A DNA stretch of 64,000 nucleotides, from NCBI GenBank assembly GCA_033064195.1, contig JARBJD010000022.1, positions 1 to 64,000 of the forward strand, read 5' to 3'. This DNA comes from Blattamonas nauphoetae. Taxonomy: Eukaryota > Preaxostyla > Oxymonadida. The stretch's first letter is position 1. Each line of letters opens with the position of its first letter. Shown piece after piece: positions 22,412 through 33,781 of this stretch. The translations under genes and the position numbers were made by a program. The notes below the pieces were generated by a model. That model ran no database searches and was not told the DNA's origin. It was given only the letters and a program-made list of their open reading frames with translations.

Positions 22412-23752
22412 ACACCCGGATTCATTTGGGATACAGACGAAATGACGGTGGAAGATGAAGAAAGGAAGAGGAGTCAGCTGAGAGATCAAATCCGACATAG
22501 GCTCCGGAGACAGGAGGAAGGACGACCATCAAGAGCAAGGTCGGTGGCATCGCTCATTGGATAGATCCAGGCGATGTCCTTTGCGAGCTGCCTCGCTTTT
22601 TTTCACAGTCACCACCTAGTTGCGTGGAAAGAGGATGTGGTAGATCACGCTGGATTCGAAGGAACAGCACCCATGTCGGAGAATGGAGCGCTGGAGATGC
22701 AGTGGTGGGCGGAAAGACTGAAGAGGCCGATCCAACGATCAACCAGAAGTTTCTCACAAAGGGTTACGATGACAACGGACGCCAGCGAGTGGGGCGTTGG
22801 CGTGGTCTGGAGACGGGAAGAACGAGAAGACTGGTGGCAGGAAGAGCTGACGTCCGGCGTGACTCTCCCGAGCAATCGCCGAGAAGCGCTTGCGGTCTTA
22901 AGGGGATTCTCAGATGGAGTGGAGAGAGAGATGATCAGAGCAGGAGAAGATATTCTTGTGGTCTCGGACAATACAACTGTTGTATCAAACATAAACAGGA
23001 AATGTTTGTGCCTCTCTCTGCTGGATGTATTCAGGAGTCCGTTCAGGAAAGCGGAAACGGCAGAGTATCAGCCCTAGGCCGAACACATTGCCGGGGAGAG
23101 CAACTCAACGGCGGACAGACTCTCCAGGATGAGCGACGCATCCGATTACCGACTCAATCCACAAGTGTTCCAGTTAATGATAAGGGAATTGGGCGTTTCG
23201 CCGTCAATCGACGCATTCCCTCCGATCGCGGTAATACCGAGAGGAATCGAATAGATCAAGAAGGAGCGAGAAACGATCCTCCCAGTCGTTCCAGACTGGA
23301 GAACGCTCACCAACCTGAGCGACCTACTCGCGATGGCAACGGAGACTCTATGGCTGGGGAGAATGACGGAGATCACATCGGAAGGTCCAGGATTGAGAGC
23401 ATCGTCAAGCACCAGACAGCCAAGAGCCCTTCGGGCATTCTTCGTGGCGAGATCTGGGAAAGTCTTACCGATGAGCTGAAACTCGACTCTTGGACAATGA
23501 TATGGGTTCTTGCCGGAATGAGCGAGTCCACGTGTAGGATTTGTGCAAAGACAATCCGGCGATGGATTGAGGTGGCTGACAGGGATGGTCGAGATTGGAA
23601 AGACACAAGTTCGTTGGAAGTCGCCAACTTCCTTGCGAGGATGATGCCGCCGGGTGGGTTAAAACGACCACCATTCTCAGAGCGAAGTGCACTTTCGTTT
23701 CTCTCACAGCTTCTCGGCTTAGGACAAGTTGGTGCCTCGACATTGTTTTGCG

Positions 23753-24290
23753 ATGAAGGCCGAAGTGTGTGTTGAAAACAAACCACCCTACAAAGCGCCC
23801 TTCGTTTCGGATTGAGTGGCTGGCTCAATCCACGACGTTGCTCTACTACAAAAGACAGTCCAACCGATCGAACAATATCTGACCAAGACAGACCAGGAGA
23901 AAGAGCTCAATCCACAAGACAACGACACAAAATGGGTGATTCAAAGCGACTTGGGATATCTCGGAGATTTTCCAACGCTTCAATTCCATCGACCGAACAG
24001 AAGAAAAAAAGAAAGAACAGAATGATCTCAATTTAAGAATTGCGTCTAACAGAGTTCAAGTGGAGAGATTCTTCGGAAGACTCAAATGGCTGTGGCTTCG
24101 AATGGGAGGGAAATACACTGCTGGATTACCAATATTCACCTCTAAAAAGGACACAATTACCGACTTCCCGACGCTTTTCACGAGAGGGCTCTTTCGGCAA
24201 CTTCAAGAAAAGAATCACGAATTCCACGGAGGAAACAACTCTACCGAAAACATCAAGCCGAGATTGAAGACTTTGAGAACAATTTTGATC
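23753..24290 (+). pseudogene. Harbinger/IS5-like DDE transposase fragment
   Basis: After the DIRS-like remnant the frame gives KAEVCVENKPPYKAPFVSD, an in-frame TGA, then GSIHDVALLQKT (the catalytic GSxHD Asp motif), WVIQSDLGYLGD, and, after a frame change, LRIASNRVQVERFFGRLKWLW, the conserved terminal Glu helix. This is the layout of DDE_Tnp_4-type (PIF/Harbinger, IS5) transposases. Only the C-terminal half is present, and it is broken by a stop and a frameshift near 24035. Catalytic residues D and E are visible. Confidence 0.65.
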
Positions 24291-24409
24291 CAAGAACATC
24301 GTGATTCGATGGAGTCTTCGATATTTCCGATTCTGACCAAAATATTCATCACAATTCACCACACACAATCTCGTTTTCAGGTTTTTTTGGTATATTTGAT
24401 AGTTGTGTT

Positions 24410-24985
24410 AAAAATCCGTACATTTTCAAAAACGCGCTACATGTGGCTTGAAAAATATTGATTGATCAAAATAAGCAAAAAATTGGTTCCGCGCCGAAAC
24501 ACCTGTGTCCGGAGAAAACCTCAAAATACTCTGAAAGCCAGAAATACACACATTTTTCTCAACTTTTTCACCTTTTTTCTCCACAACCGGACATCAGTTT
24601 TAAATCAAACAAAATGCAAAATAATCGTAAACATCTCGACAAAAGCTGCTCAAAAAAAGAAACCGCATTTTTGTCTAAAAATTTGGTATCGAGAGAAATA
24701 TGGGTTTTTTCCATTTTCACAAATCACCAGAATTTTTGCTCAACATTTTTATCAAAATGTTCGTCTCACAGAAAAAACGATACTGTGATAAATTTCATCC
24801 ATATCGGTACATTGGTTGTTGAGATATTGCCAAAACGAGTTTTTGAATCAGGTACAAGGTGGTATTTTGAGGTTTTCTCGGGATCGCGCGGGAGTATATT
24901 TCTAACATTTTATTGTTTTCTTAGTTTGACCAAAATCAGTTTTTCCAGAAAAAGGTTATGATTTGGTGGAAACACATACAGATCA
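24410..24985. mobile_element. MITE, 14774 family
   Basis: Begins near tgttaaaaatccgtacattt and ends near ttggtggaaacacatacaga. It carries the family interior: ttggttccgcgccgaaacac, cctcaaaatactctgaaagc, tcgacaaaagctgctc and ggttttctcgggatcgcg. Ends are diverged, so borders are approximate. Confidence 0.65.
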
Positions 24986-25295
24986 ACACCATGTTCAGAA
25001 GAAAACTATCGAATTGAATCTGTGGTCCGAATATTACAGGAACCAGAATCACATCCACAACGTCCCTGAAAATGGCTGAATCGACGCATTGGCTGGAATT
25101 GTCATGTATTTCACAGTCCCGCCCGATCCTTGCCCCGGGTAAGGCTTATCATTCTTGATTAAATTGTCCTGATCAATAGTTAATTTCAAGGGTGGATGCC
25201 CGATCTCCAGATGATCTTTGTGGTATCTTTGTCATTTTGAGAATGGATTGGGAATTGTTTCATCTTCTCTCTCCTACACACATACTGTCTTCCCA

Positions 25296-25795
25296 GACAG
25301 TCATTCTTCCTTAAGGGTTACTAACACCGGAGTCAAGGAATACTTTGGTTTTTTACGTTCAGATTTGTCCTTGACCGGTGCCCCAGTTTGTGTTGATTCG
25401 TTTTCCTTTTCTTTTCTCTTTCGTTTTCATGAGAAGTAGGGAGTGGATAAGAGGGAGAGGAAGGTGAATGAGAAGGAGGAAGTGGAACGACGGGACGATA
25501 AGGAGTTGAGTTCGGGTCTTCAGTCTCTTTCTTCTTTTCGATACTCTGGTATTCCACCTTCTGTTTCATCATCTCCAAATTCCCCAATTATCCATTCTTC
25601 TCCTCATTCTCCTCTTCTTTTCTCTTCAGATTCATTTTTCACTTCCCCACACTTAAACTGTTAAATACCCAACACCTCACTCATTCCATACCTGGCTTAT
25701 CCTGCCAGGCCTTTTGGCCGAACAGAGCTAGCCTTGTACCATTTATCGCCCTGTGTCCGGTACTAGGTTCACAGCAGGACATAGAATGAGTTGAA
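25296..25795 (-). repeat. dispersed repeat, inverted copy of 731-1325
   Basis: Uninterrupted copy of the repeat near the window start, in opposite orientation. It contains the actgtcttcccagacagt hairpin at 25285-25305 and the aggccttttggcc palindrome. No gene is supported; open frames are Ser/Pro-rich low complexity. Confidence 0.75.
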
Positions 25796-26183
25796 GTTGG
25801 GGACAAGCTAAGAGCAGCCCGGCCTAGCCAATGGAATTTGCGTAGTGATCAGATGCTGCAAATGGTGATGATGATTGATCTTGTTCCAAAGAAACCTGTT
25901 CAAAAGGATCTTGAAGGGATCGGAGTTGTCTCGATAGCAAGAGAGCCAATGACAACTTATGATCAGGAATTGGGCAAGGTCGGCACAAGGTTGATTGAGA
26001 TGTGATAGGACCGGCTTATGAGTTGGTCGAGCGTCTTTGACAACAAGTTAGTCGCATGTTTTTTGAGATGGCGGAGAAATTCTGACATACGGTTTCACAA
26101 GAAGTGCTCGAGATAGCCGACGACTTTTTTCAACAGGTTTGTCGTAGTCAGAGAAACAAATATTTGAAGTTCGGTTGGGTAGG
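25796..26183. other. unassigned sequence
   Basis: A short open stretch near 25852-26004 (MLQMVMMIDLVPKKP) has no recognisable domain. I see nothing else. Confidence 0.3.
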
Positions 26184-26788
26184 TTGATCACATCAATTCC
26201 AGAAAGAAGTTCCCACATGGTTCCATCAAGACTGACGGGTCCAAACAAACCATCTTGGTCCAACTCAGAAAAACAATGCAATTTGAGATTTCAATTCCAT
26301 GGAGAATCGGAGAAATCGTCAAAGAATTGGATACAGAAGGAAGACACACATTTTTCACACATTCTTAGCTCAAATCTCCACAATAGAGATCCGTTTCCAC
26401 CAAATTCAATGTAATGTTATCGTGAATCTATCAAAAAAGACTCGCAAAAACATAAACATGTTTTTCCTAAAAAGTTTTTTTGTCGTGAAAAATTGCTTTT
26501 TTTTGAACCTTCCAGAATACAAATAGTTTTTTTAATTTTTTTCAAAATATTTGTTTCACCAAAAAACATATCTGTGGTAAATTTCATTCAAATCGGTTCA
26601 CAGATTGTTGAGATGTGACCAGCCCCCATTAAGAAAAGAGACCAAAACCAGGTATTTTGAGGATTTCTCGTCTTCCTCAAATAGGAAATTACTCAAGTTT
26701 AACGGTTTTCTTTGTAGGACAAATATGGTTTGTTTGGACCCCAAGTTCAGGGCTGCTGAAACTGACCGGATTAATGACATCTCAATCA
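26184..26788. mobile_element. MITE, 14774 family
   Basis: The left end is gatcacatcaattccagaaa and the right end gaccggattaatgacatctc, with tttggaccccaagttcaggg inside the right arm and cttggtccaact inside the left. Interior motifs as in other copies (aaatcggttcacagattgtt). Confidence 0.7.
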
Positions 26789-26870
26789 ATCTTTAAATGA
26801 TTCAGAGGGATGGTGATGAAGTCATGGATTGAGAATCGGGAATGAAAAGTGAATTGTGTCGACTCGAATA

Positions 26871-27349
26871 GATGTGTCATGAACCCGGTCCGTGTCACCA
26901 ACCCGGAATCTGGTGTTAACACAAACCATTTTGGTCAAACTATGTAAAAATAAAGTTTAGCAATTTGATATCTTGGCGAATCGGAGAAACCCTCAAAACA
27001 CCTTGTTTCTGGCTCTTTTTGTTGTGTGTCAAAATCATTTCTCAACAACCTGCGGACAAATCAAGATGAAAATGCTCTCAGATACGTTTTTTTGGTGAAA
27101 CCATTTTTAGAAAAAAAACCATGGGTATTCTGGAAGATACGAAAAAAGGCAATTTTTCATGCCAAAAAAGTTTTTACGCAAAAACTGTCTTAATTGAGTG
27201 TATCGCTGCCTAATCCAGGATTTTGAGGATTTCTCCGATTCCCTATGGAATTGAATTCTCTACTTTTATGTATTTCTAACTTGGACCAAAATGGTGTGTT
27301 TTGACCCCAGTTTCCATATTGTTGACACTGACCGGATTAATGACACATC
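26871..27349. mobile_element. 479-bp MITE, 14774 family
   Basis: Starts gatgtgtcatgaacccggtc and ends gaccggattaatgacacatc, so the terminal ten bases are exact inverted repeats. TA precedes the left end. The interior is shortened relative to the 583-bp copy. The two copies at 26184 and 26871 stand about 80 bp apart. Confidence 0.8.
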
Positions 27350-27790
27350 AATTCCCTGAATCTCTCATTCCATTGGACAGTTTTGAGTTTGTTGAACTAC
27401 TAACTCATCAGAAGATGAAACGTGGTCGTCCAACTTCTTGTCCAACAACAAAGGTGTCAGAATTATTGACATCATTCAATTGTTCGAAAACCAAACCAAT
27501 CTCTCGCTAAAATTGATGTCTGACATGATTAAAGTATTATTGAGATCTTTGATCAAGCCATGACAAGAATGGTCAATTGTGTTTTATTCAACAAACCGAA
27601 GGTTCCTCCAGGTGAGATATGGTCATACTGGGACTCGGTCCGGTGAAGATCCGAAAGGGATAAAGATCACTTCAGTAATTTAGAGTAGTAACAGACCCCT
27701 TTTTCCAATCGCCAGGGCGAACCATAGCGAGGGAGACTGTCGCGAGCGACGGGAGGAACCAAAAACTAATTATGTGCTTGCAATCAGAAA
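27350..27790. other. flank of reverse-strand DIRS-like element
   Basis: A short open stretch at 27301-27510 is Ser/Pro-rich without a domain. GC-rich sequence near 27700-27760 (cgagggagactgtcgcgagc) is probably the untranslated end of the retroelement. Confidence 0.3.
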
Positions 27791-27794
27791 ATCC

Positions 27795-30700
27795 TCAACG
27801 AGGAACAAAAAACTGATACAAGTCTGAAACAGTGTTCCAAAGGGAACACGAGAAACTGGTCATCTGCGCCACTCCGGTAGGTGCATTCCAAACCTCGGTT
27901 CCTCCAGGTAAGCCTTGAAAGAAAGCAAGAGAAAAGAAAGAGAGAGTGTATGATAATATTAACAGAGCATCCTTGTGATGTACTTCGAGTGGACCATCTA
28001 GTCCAAAGGACGACCGTGACCCCCTTCGAGGGGCTATCACCAAGCAGCGGTCAGGGAGGTGTCTCCAGTTCCGAAGATGATTGGACGCGCGTAGTAGTCG
28101 TCCGCCACCGAGGAGCCTTGTCTCCAGCCCACAGGAGCGTTCAGCATTCAGAGGTTGATATTCCTGACGTAACGGAGGTAGCTGATCGCTGCATGCTAGG
28201 AGTACGGACCGAAGTTGGATGGCAGTCCGATCTGACGGAAGGCAGACTTGATCCTATCCGTTATCTTCTGTTGGCCCAGAGGTTTGCCTGAGTCCAGGTC
28301 CATGCAGACTCTGTTGAGGTCAGCAAAGGGACGCTTAGAGAGATGAGGCATCGCCGCTGTGATATTCGCGTGATTCTCGAAGAGGGCAATGAAAGGAGAG
28401 AAGTCGTCCGAGCCTTCGTTGCGTATGTAGCGGTGATTGAGAGAAACTGCTGTTGTTGCTTCTGCCTGATGGAGATGATGACGTGATTCAAATTTCCCTC
28501 CACCATCGCCGACGGCCACTCCACGCGATCCCAGATGAGGTTGATCAGGTCTTCGCGTCGGCAGCAAGAGAATGCCAGTAGAAGGATGATGGCTCTGGTC
28601 TGCATGAGGTCTGGGTCCATGGTTGCCTCCTCGAATGTCTTCTGGGCCCATCTGAGCAAGAGGTTGATATTCCACATGTTCGTGTAGAGTGGCTGAGCCT
28701 TCTGAGGATTCTTCTTGGCGAGTAAAGTCTGTATCGAGCGAAGGGCTGTTTCTTTGCCTGAAAGAGAGGTGTGGAACATTTGTAAGCTAGCCTTGACTTG
28801 ACCGACCAGCTGACCAGGAGTGGAGGGTGTCCTTGAAACGTTCGTTGAGATGGATGGCGACCTCGGCGAGAATCTTCTGCATGGGTGTCTCTTTGTCGAC
28901 TAAACTGGGAACCGTGTTGTTTCTGTCTTTGTAGAATTGTTCGAACAGATTCCATGCGCGTTTCCACTTGGCCGGAGACTTGTACCTTCCTTCATCCAGG
29001 CGCATCATAGGAACCTCCCAATTACCCGCAGCGCAGAGAGCTCCAAAGAAGGGTGAGAGAGGTTCGGTATTCATTCGATCAGTGACGCGATGAGCAGGCC
29101 CGGGGGAAGTTTGAAGTCCTGGTTGGGGAAGGCGAAGGCTGTCAGGAGATTTGTCCTCCCTGACCAGTCGACTGCCATCGCTCCTCTTCCAGCTTCTGTG
29201 CTTCCCTCGGAGAGAGAGCAATACGTTCTGCATTGTCTGTTCCCGTCGGACGCGAAAAGGTCAGTCTCCGGAACGAAGTTCCATTCCCTTTCGAGAATCT
29301 GGAGGACAAGAGGCAGAAGATGATACTCGCTGTGTGGAGAGAAGCGGGAGAGTGAGTCCGCTACTTCCTTCTTCTTCCCTGGCTGGTGAGTATTGGACTG
29401 GAGAGAGATGTTGAGCTTCTTGAACGTCTTGAGAATCGCCCTGGTGATTGGTAAGAGGGGTTGACCCGCTCGCTGCCTGCGCAGATTGAACACTGTCGCT
29501 GAGTTGTCCGACTGGATGGCCACTGATGAGACAGCTGCTGCTTTGAGCTGACGGGCTGCCGTCAGAAGAACTTGGCGTACGGCCGCAGTTTCCTTCCAGT
29601 TGCTCGTTTGACGGCGGGCTTCCTCGTTCCAGAACCCGTGATAAAAGAGTTTGCCACTGCTCATTGTATTGTCAGAAAGGCGGCGAAATTTATTAACCCG
29701 CCATAAGTCGAGATTTTTTCTGGGAAATGTTGTTTTGGTGAGAAAAGACACACATTTTTTTCAACTTTTCCACGTCATATCTCCCCACCTACAAGTATTC
29801 GACAAACCGGAAAAAGCAGTTTGTATTGCGTGAGATGAAAAAGAAAAAGAAAATGGGTTCAACTGTCATGCCCACCAAATGTTCCTCATTAACAACAATG
29901 AGTCGAGGATCCATTGTTGACAAGAACTTCATCAATCCTCATTATCAAATGACAAGTTTCGGTTTGTCAACTGTAACTATATGAGTTTTTTCAGGCTATC
30001 TTTCATTGTGTTGTCAGAAATTCTCTATTGTCCAAAGATCTGGGTGTGGTGGAATCAAGATCATTGGTGAGAATGATTGTAGTACTATCTAACCTGAATA
30101 AGTGCTTATTTAGTTTCTTTTTTTGTATTTTAAAGTGATTGTCATCATTTTCAGCAGCTATTACGGAATCCTCTGGCGCATTTGTTCAACGTGTGTATCC
30201 CTTTTGTCCTTCTCATTTAAGTCTTGGCTACTTCAGCCACGCTTTCAGGACGCTCAAAATCATGGTTTTACCTCGGAGGATTGATCTCACAAGGGCAACG
30301 ACAGACCGACCAGCCATCTCTATAGGAAGGATCTCTTTCTTCACTTGTGATTTTGGTTTCTATCTCGTTTGAGTCAACGAAAGTGGAAGGGTGAATGGAA
30401 TGGGAAGGACAGTCGATTTTTGAGAGTCTACAAGGAACCGTTCGATGGTATTTTCACTTGCGTTTTGAAGGAGTTTTGATTCGATCATTTTCAACTGCAT
30501 GTCTGCTCTTCACTGTTTTCCTTCATTTCTGACTCGATATCTCCCCTCAGTTTCAGATTCATTGATACCATTTCACTGAAATCATTCTCGTTTGTTTTGT
30601 CTAACGGTTTTCAACTTTCTGGGTCAGATCACGTATCCCATTTTCCTGGAAAAAAGGATGAATGTCGAATAGCTGGATCGACATGAAGTAGCGAAGAAAA

Positions 30701-31800
30701 CAGACTTAAGTGAAAAGAAAGTCTGAAGATGGCAAGATGCAATCGCGAAATCATATGATTGTGACTGTATTTTGAGGTTTTCTCTCGACACAGGCGTTTT
30801 GGCACGGAACTCATTTTTTGTTCTTCGTTTGACCAATATATGTTTCAAGCCCCATGGTACGGATTAAAAAAACGTTCCGATTTTTGACACGACTATTCTG
30901 GGTATCTGAAAAAAAGTCGAAAGGCGCCAAAATTCATTACCCCGCCATAAATGGAGATTTTCACAAAAAACTAAAAGAGATGGTGCGAGGTGCTGTCGAG
31001 AGTCCGAACGGGAGGGTATTGAACTGGTAAGTTTTGTCTCGAAACTGGAAGCACAGGTATTTGCGTAAGTGGTCCGCCAGGTGGATGTGCAAGTAAGCTG
31101 AATGGATATCGATTGTTGTCATCCAAGATCCCCCCGCGATCAGGGGGAAGGCCGACTGAACACTTTCCATTTTGAAGTGGATGGTTCGAATTTCCTTGTT
31201 GAGGCGTGAAGCGTCGATGACCTTCCTCCAGCTCCCCCCTTTCTTTGCCACCAGAAAGGTTGGGAGGGTGAGTCCCGCTGACGCCCTGGGTATCTCCGAG
31301 ACTGCGCCCATCTCGATTTACTCCAAGAGTAGCTGTGAGTAAGTCTCCATTTCCAAGAGTGGGAGCCTGTCCAACGGCCTCCCTGTTATCTTCGTGTCCT
31401 CCCTTAGTTCCCGAAGCGTCAGTAGCTCCTGTTTCTGTACTGGCCGTTTTGTTTGACGGGGGCCCGGCCCCCCTCGATGAGAAATTGCCACCCGAGCTCA
31501 TGTGAGAGATAACTGTCGGAGCGACCATCTGCAATTGGTGCTCAGGATGGGGAACGGGAGGAACGTAAGCTGCAGGAGGTGGAGGGAGGTCGTCTGTTGT
31601 GATACCCACCCTCTGAGGGATGTCGAACCTGTCCATGATCTCTTTCATGTGGCGCTTCCCAATATTGCGGGAATAATGCGTCCGGGAGGCTGCATCTGTA
31701 GTCAACAGAATGATGTCGATGATCTGGGGTAGAGGCGTCGAGTTCACTTGACGAGCGGCCTCAGCGTAGATATTTGAAAGAGGTGCTGCGGAGACTTAAC
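27795..31800 (-). mobile_element. second DIRS-like retroelement, broken
   Basis: Minus strand, order RT, RNase H, tyrosine recombinase. A Pro-rich gag-like end (31320-31800) leads into RT at 30961-31311: LTLPTFLVAKKGGSWRKVID, ASRLNKEI, IDIHSAYLHIHLA, YQFNTLPFGLSTAPR. A 1.3-kb insertion (29684-30960) removes the YxDD region. RNase H at 29071-29680 has VAIQSDNSATVFNLRR and the DIRS-typical ADSLSRF, then ETDLFASDGNRQCRTY. The recombinase at 28100-28967 has TRAIILLLAFSCCRREDLIN, DRIKSAFRQIGLPSNFGPYS and then HAAISYL and GWRQGSSVADDYY in a neighbouring frame. A TAG stands where the Arg of the RHxxR-type box is expected. Inactive. Confidence 0.75.
29684..30960. mobile_element. 1.3-kb insertion between direct 30-bp repeats
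   Basis: It separates the RT and RNase H parts of the reverse-strand DIRS-like element. Its ends are direct, not inverted: ttattaacccgccataagtc at 29690 and ttcattaccccgccataaat at 30935, each followed by gagatttt. The right third (30640-30900) contains diverged MITE-family sequence (gttttctctcgacacaggcg, tgaccaatatatgtttcaag). The middle (29830-30620) is AT-rich with no gene. It may be a solo remnant with target duplication or a nested MITE pair. Confidence 0.5.
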
Positions 31801-32257
31801 AAGACTGGGCGGACATTTTAATAAGTGATCTTGGACACTTTTTATCTGATCTGGACGTTCGTCCGGTGGGAGAAATTGCGTGCGGATCCACAAATCGACA
31901 TCCGTTTGAGACCAAAGAAAATGCAGTTTTCAGAAATAAATCGAAAAAAAGATGCTCAAAAAGTATAAATACTTTCTTCTTCAACACTATTGATATACAT
32001 GTGATTAATCCGAACATTTTTATAAATCCGGGTAGTGGGGCTTGAATAATCTATATTGGTCAAAGTAAGAAAAATAAAAATTGGTTTCGCGCCGAAATGC
32101 TTGTATCAAGAGAAAACCTCAAAATACTGTGAAAGCCAGAAATACGCACATTTTTCTCAACTTTTTCCGCTCGTTTCTCCACAACCAGCTATCCGTTTTG
32201 TACCAAATAAAGTGCATTGTTATCGTAAAGATCTCGACAAAAGACACTCAAAAAGAA
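31744..32257 (+). repeat. 514-bp inverted repeat, left copy
   Basis: Almost identical to the reverse complement of 37560-38073, from tcacttgacgagcggcctca to gacactcaaaaagaa. The outer 50 bp are coding sequence of the DIRS-like element (APLSNIYAEAARQ). The inner part includes the first half of a MITE-family element. Confidence 0.9.
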
Positions 32258-32462
32258 ACCGATCATTTCAATGAATGTTTTGTCGAGAAAAATATGTTTT
32301 TTCTATTGTTCTAGATTCCCAGTTTTTTTAGCAATTTTTGGTAAAAATGTTCGTTTCACCAAAAAAACGTTTTTCTGCAATTTTTTTTCCTTAATTGGAC
32401 CAAAATGGTTGGGTTCAACCCCAGGTTCCGGGTTGCTGACACTGACCGGGTTCATGACCAGA
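31995..32462. mobile_element. MITE, 14774 family
   Basis: Left part gtgattaatccgaacatttt and ttggtttcgcgccgaaatgc; right part ccaggttccgggttgctgac and gaccgggttcatgac. Overlaps the inner portion of the 514-bp inverted repeat. Borders approximate. Confidence 0.65.
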
Positions 32463-32741
32463 GCGTTCCACTTTGCGGGCAATACTCAAGAATAGTTTTC
32501 AAAAATTGAGAAAATGGTGGTAAAATTGAGGTGAAGCTGTCATTGGGGGGCGCACTTTACGGACCCGATGGTTGTCCAGAACGAGTGATTTGTGAAAAAC
32601 CCTTAAAATACGAAAAATACAGCTTGAGTTACTCAAATCTTGTTACCTATTTTAAAAAAAGGAATTCAGCCTCATATAGCTGTTTCTGATCGATCTCGAC
32701 ACCGTAACTCCAATCTCCATCGGAGAACTCACAACTGAAAA
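32463..32741. other. intergenic, no gene seen
   Basis: AT-rich sequence between a MITE and the MULE remnant; no feature recognised. Confidence 0.4.
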
Positions 32742-33769
32742 CTAATTCGGAAAAATCTGTGGGTCGTTTTGGAATGCCCTGTTCATGACATAATATGTCA
32801 AGATTTTTGACATCCTAAAAAAGTTCGAGGACACGATTCGAGAAAAGAGACTAATCCCATTCGACAGTGTTTCGTCTGGTTTCACGAGAATGATGTTGAA
32901 TTGTGTTTCCAACGAATTCTTGAGAAGATCTAACGACTGTCTCGGCTGTGTGATGAGACGAGATTCGAAGATTTGAATTCGAACTTTGTTTATGACATCT
33001 ACAGGTCTCACCCATATCAATGAATATATCTCTTCCAGTTGCGAAGATGACTCGATCTATTGTAAGCAGGATGTACGTGGCATTCGGGACAAGAAAGATT
33101 GACGTAACATTGTGCTCTTCAATGATTTGTCGGGGTGAAGTTGCTGTTTGAAGTTTCCATTGGTCCATTCTCAAGTTGGCTCTTTTGTCTGGTATTCTCA
33201 AAGTTTGTTGGCGTTGTTTAACTTCACGAAGGAAGACTCGGCGCAGCCAATCTTGAAAATAGGGAGTGGTTGGGCATGCACTTTTCTTTTCACTAACACC
33301 TCGTAGAAAAGGGGCTACATGGCTCTTCGTCGCCCAAAAGTCACCACACTCCTGGAATAGTCCGAAGCGGGGAAGGTGTTTGGTCTGCTTGGTACCTGTT
33401 CAGGATAGACACGCATGGTAACAGAAGAATGGTTGAGGTTGTTATTATGCAAGGTTTGGTAGCATTTGAAGGAGACAATAAAACCAAAAGTGTTTTGATT
33501 CCAAGAAATGATATTTTGCCCCGGAGCTGTGTCAGCGTTGGATTGAATTTCAGCTGCTTGAGTCGATTGGTTCGTTGAAACCGGACATTTCGAGATGGAA
33601 GTTGGTGGAAGATCCAGTCATAGTCCTCCTTCCTTTCTCGAAGTGCAAACACATTACATATTGTGAAAAAATTGCCGATAACGTGACTCCCAAGAACCTG
33701 CATAAGATGATAGCCCAGTCGATTTGTTGAATATGTTGTATCCAATAGCACAATAATGCTGGTTTTCAA
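32742..33769 (-). pseudogene. MULE (Mutator-like) transposase fragment
   Basis: The block at 33530-33769 reads VLLDTTYSTNRLGYHLMQVL and ICNVFALRERKEDYDWIFHQ, the first catalytic Asp motif and following helix of MULE/FAR1-type transposases. The C-terminal block at 32851-33201 (TSIFLVPNATYILLTIDR, ATGRDIFIDM) may be the downstream part. The middle is frameshifted and the N-terminus is missing. It directly abuts a pogo-like transposase remnant on the same strand, so one probably inserted in the other. Confidence 0.6.
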
Positions 33770-33781
33770 TCATTGTTCTGA

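Larger units (their letters stand above)
17380..23740 (+). mobile_element. DIRS-like retroelement, broken and interrupted
   Basis: Order on the plus strand: a gag-like region (17380-18260) starting MTQSDTNKNTPTV with several frameshifts and a Lys/Glu-rich coiled segment; reverse transcriptase (18270-18875) with WILDCRRLNERVVNEHFKKE, SVDLTHAYLHVP and the catalytic YLDDFLV; then, after the 18876-22411 insertion, RNase H (22574-23077) with TTDASEWGVGVVW, NRREALAVLRGF and VSDNTTVV; then a helical block at 23400-23735 (MSESTCRICAKTIRRW) that resembles the N-terminal part of a tyrosine recombinase. A full recombinase core is not seen. DIRS elements use a tyrosine recombinase instead of a DDE integrase. 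Frameshifts, including one between the RT palm blocks near 18630, make it inactive. Confidence 0.7.
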
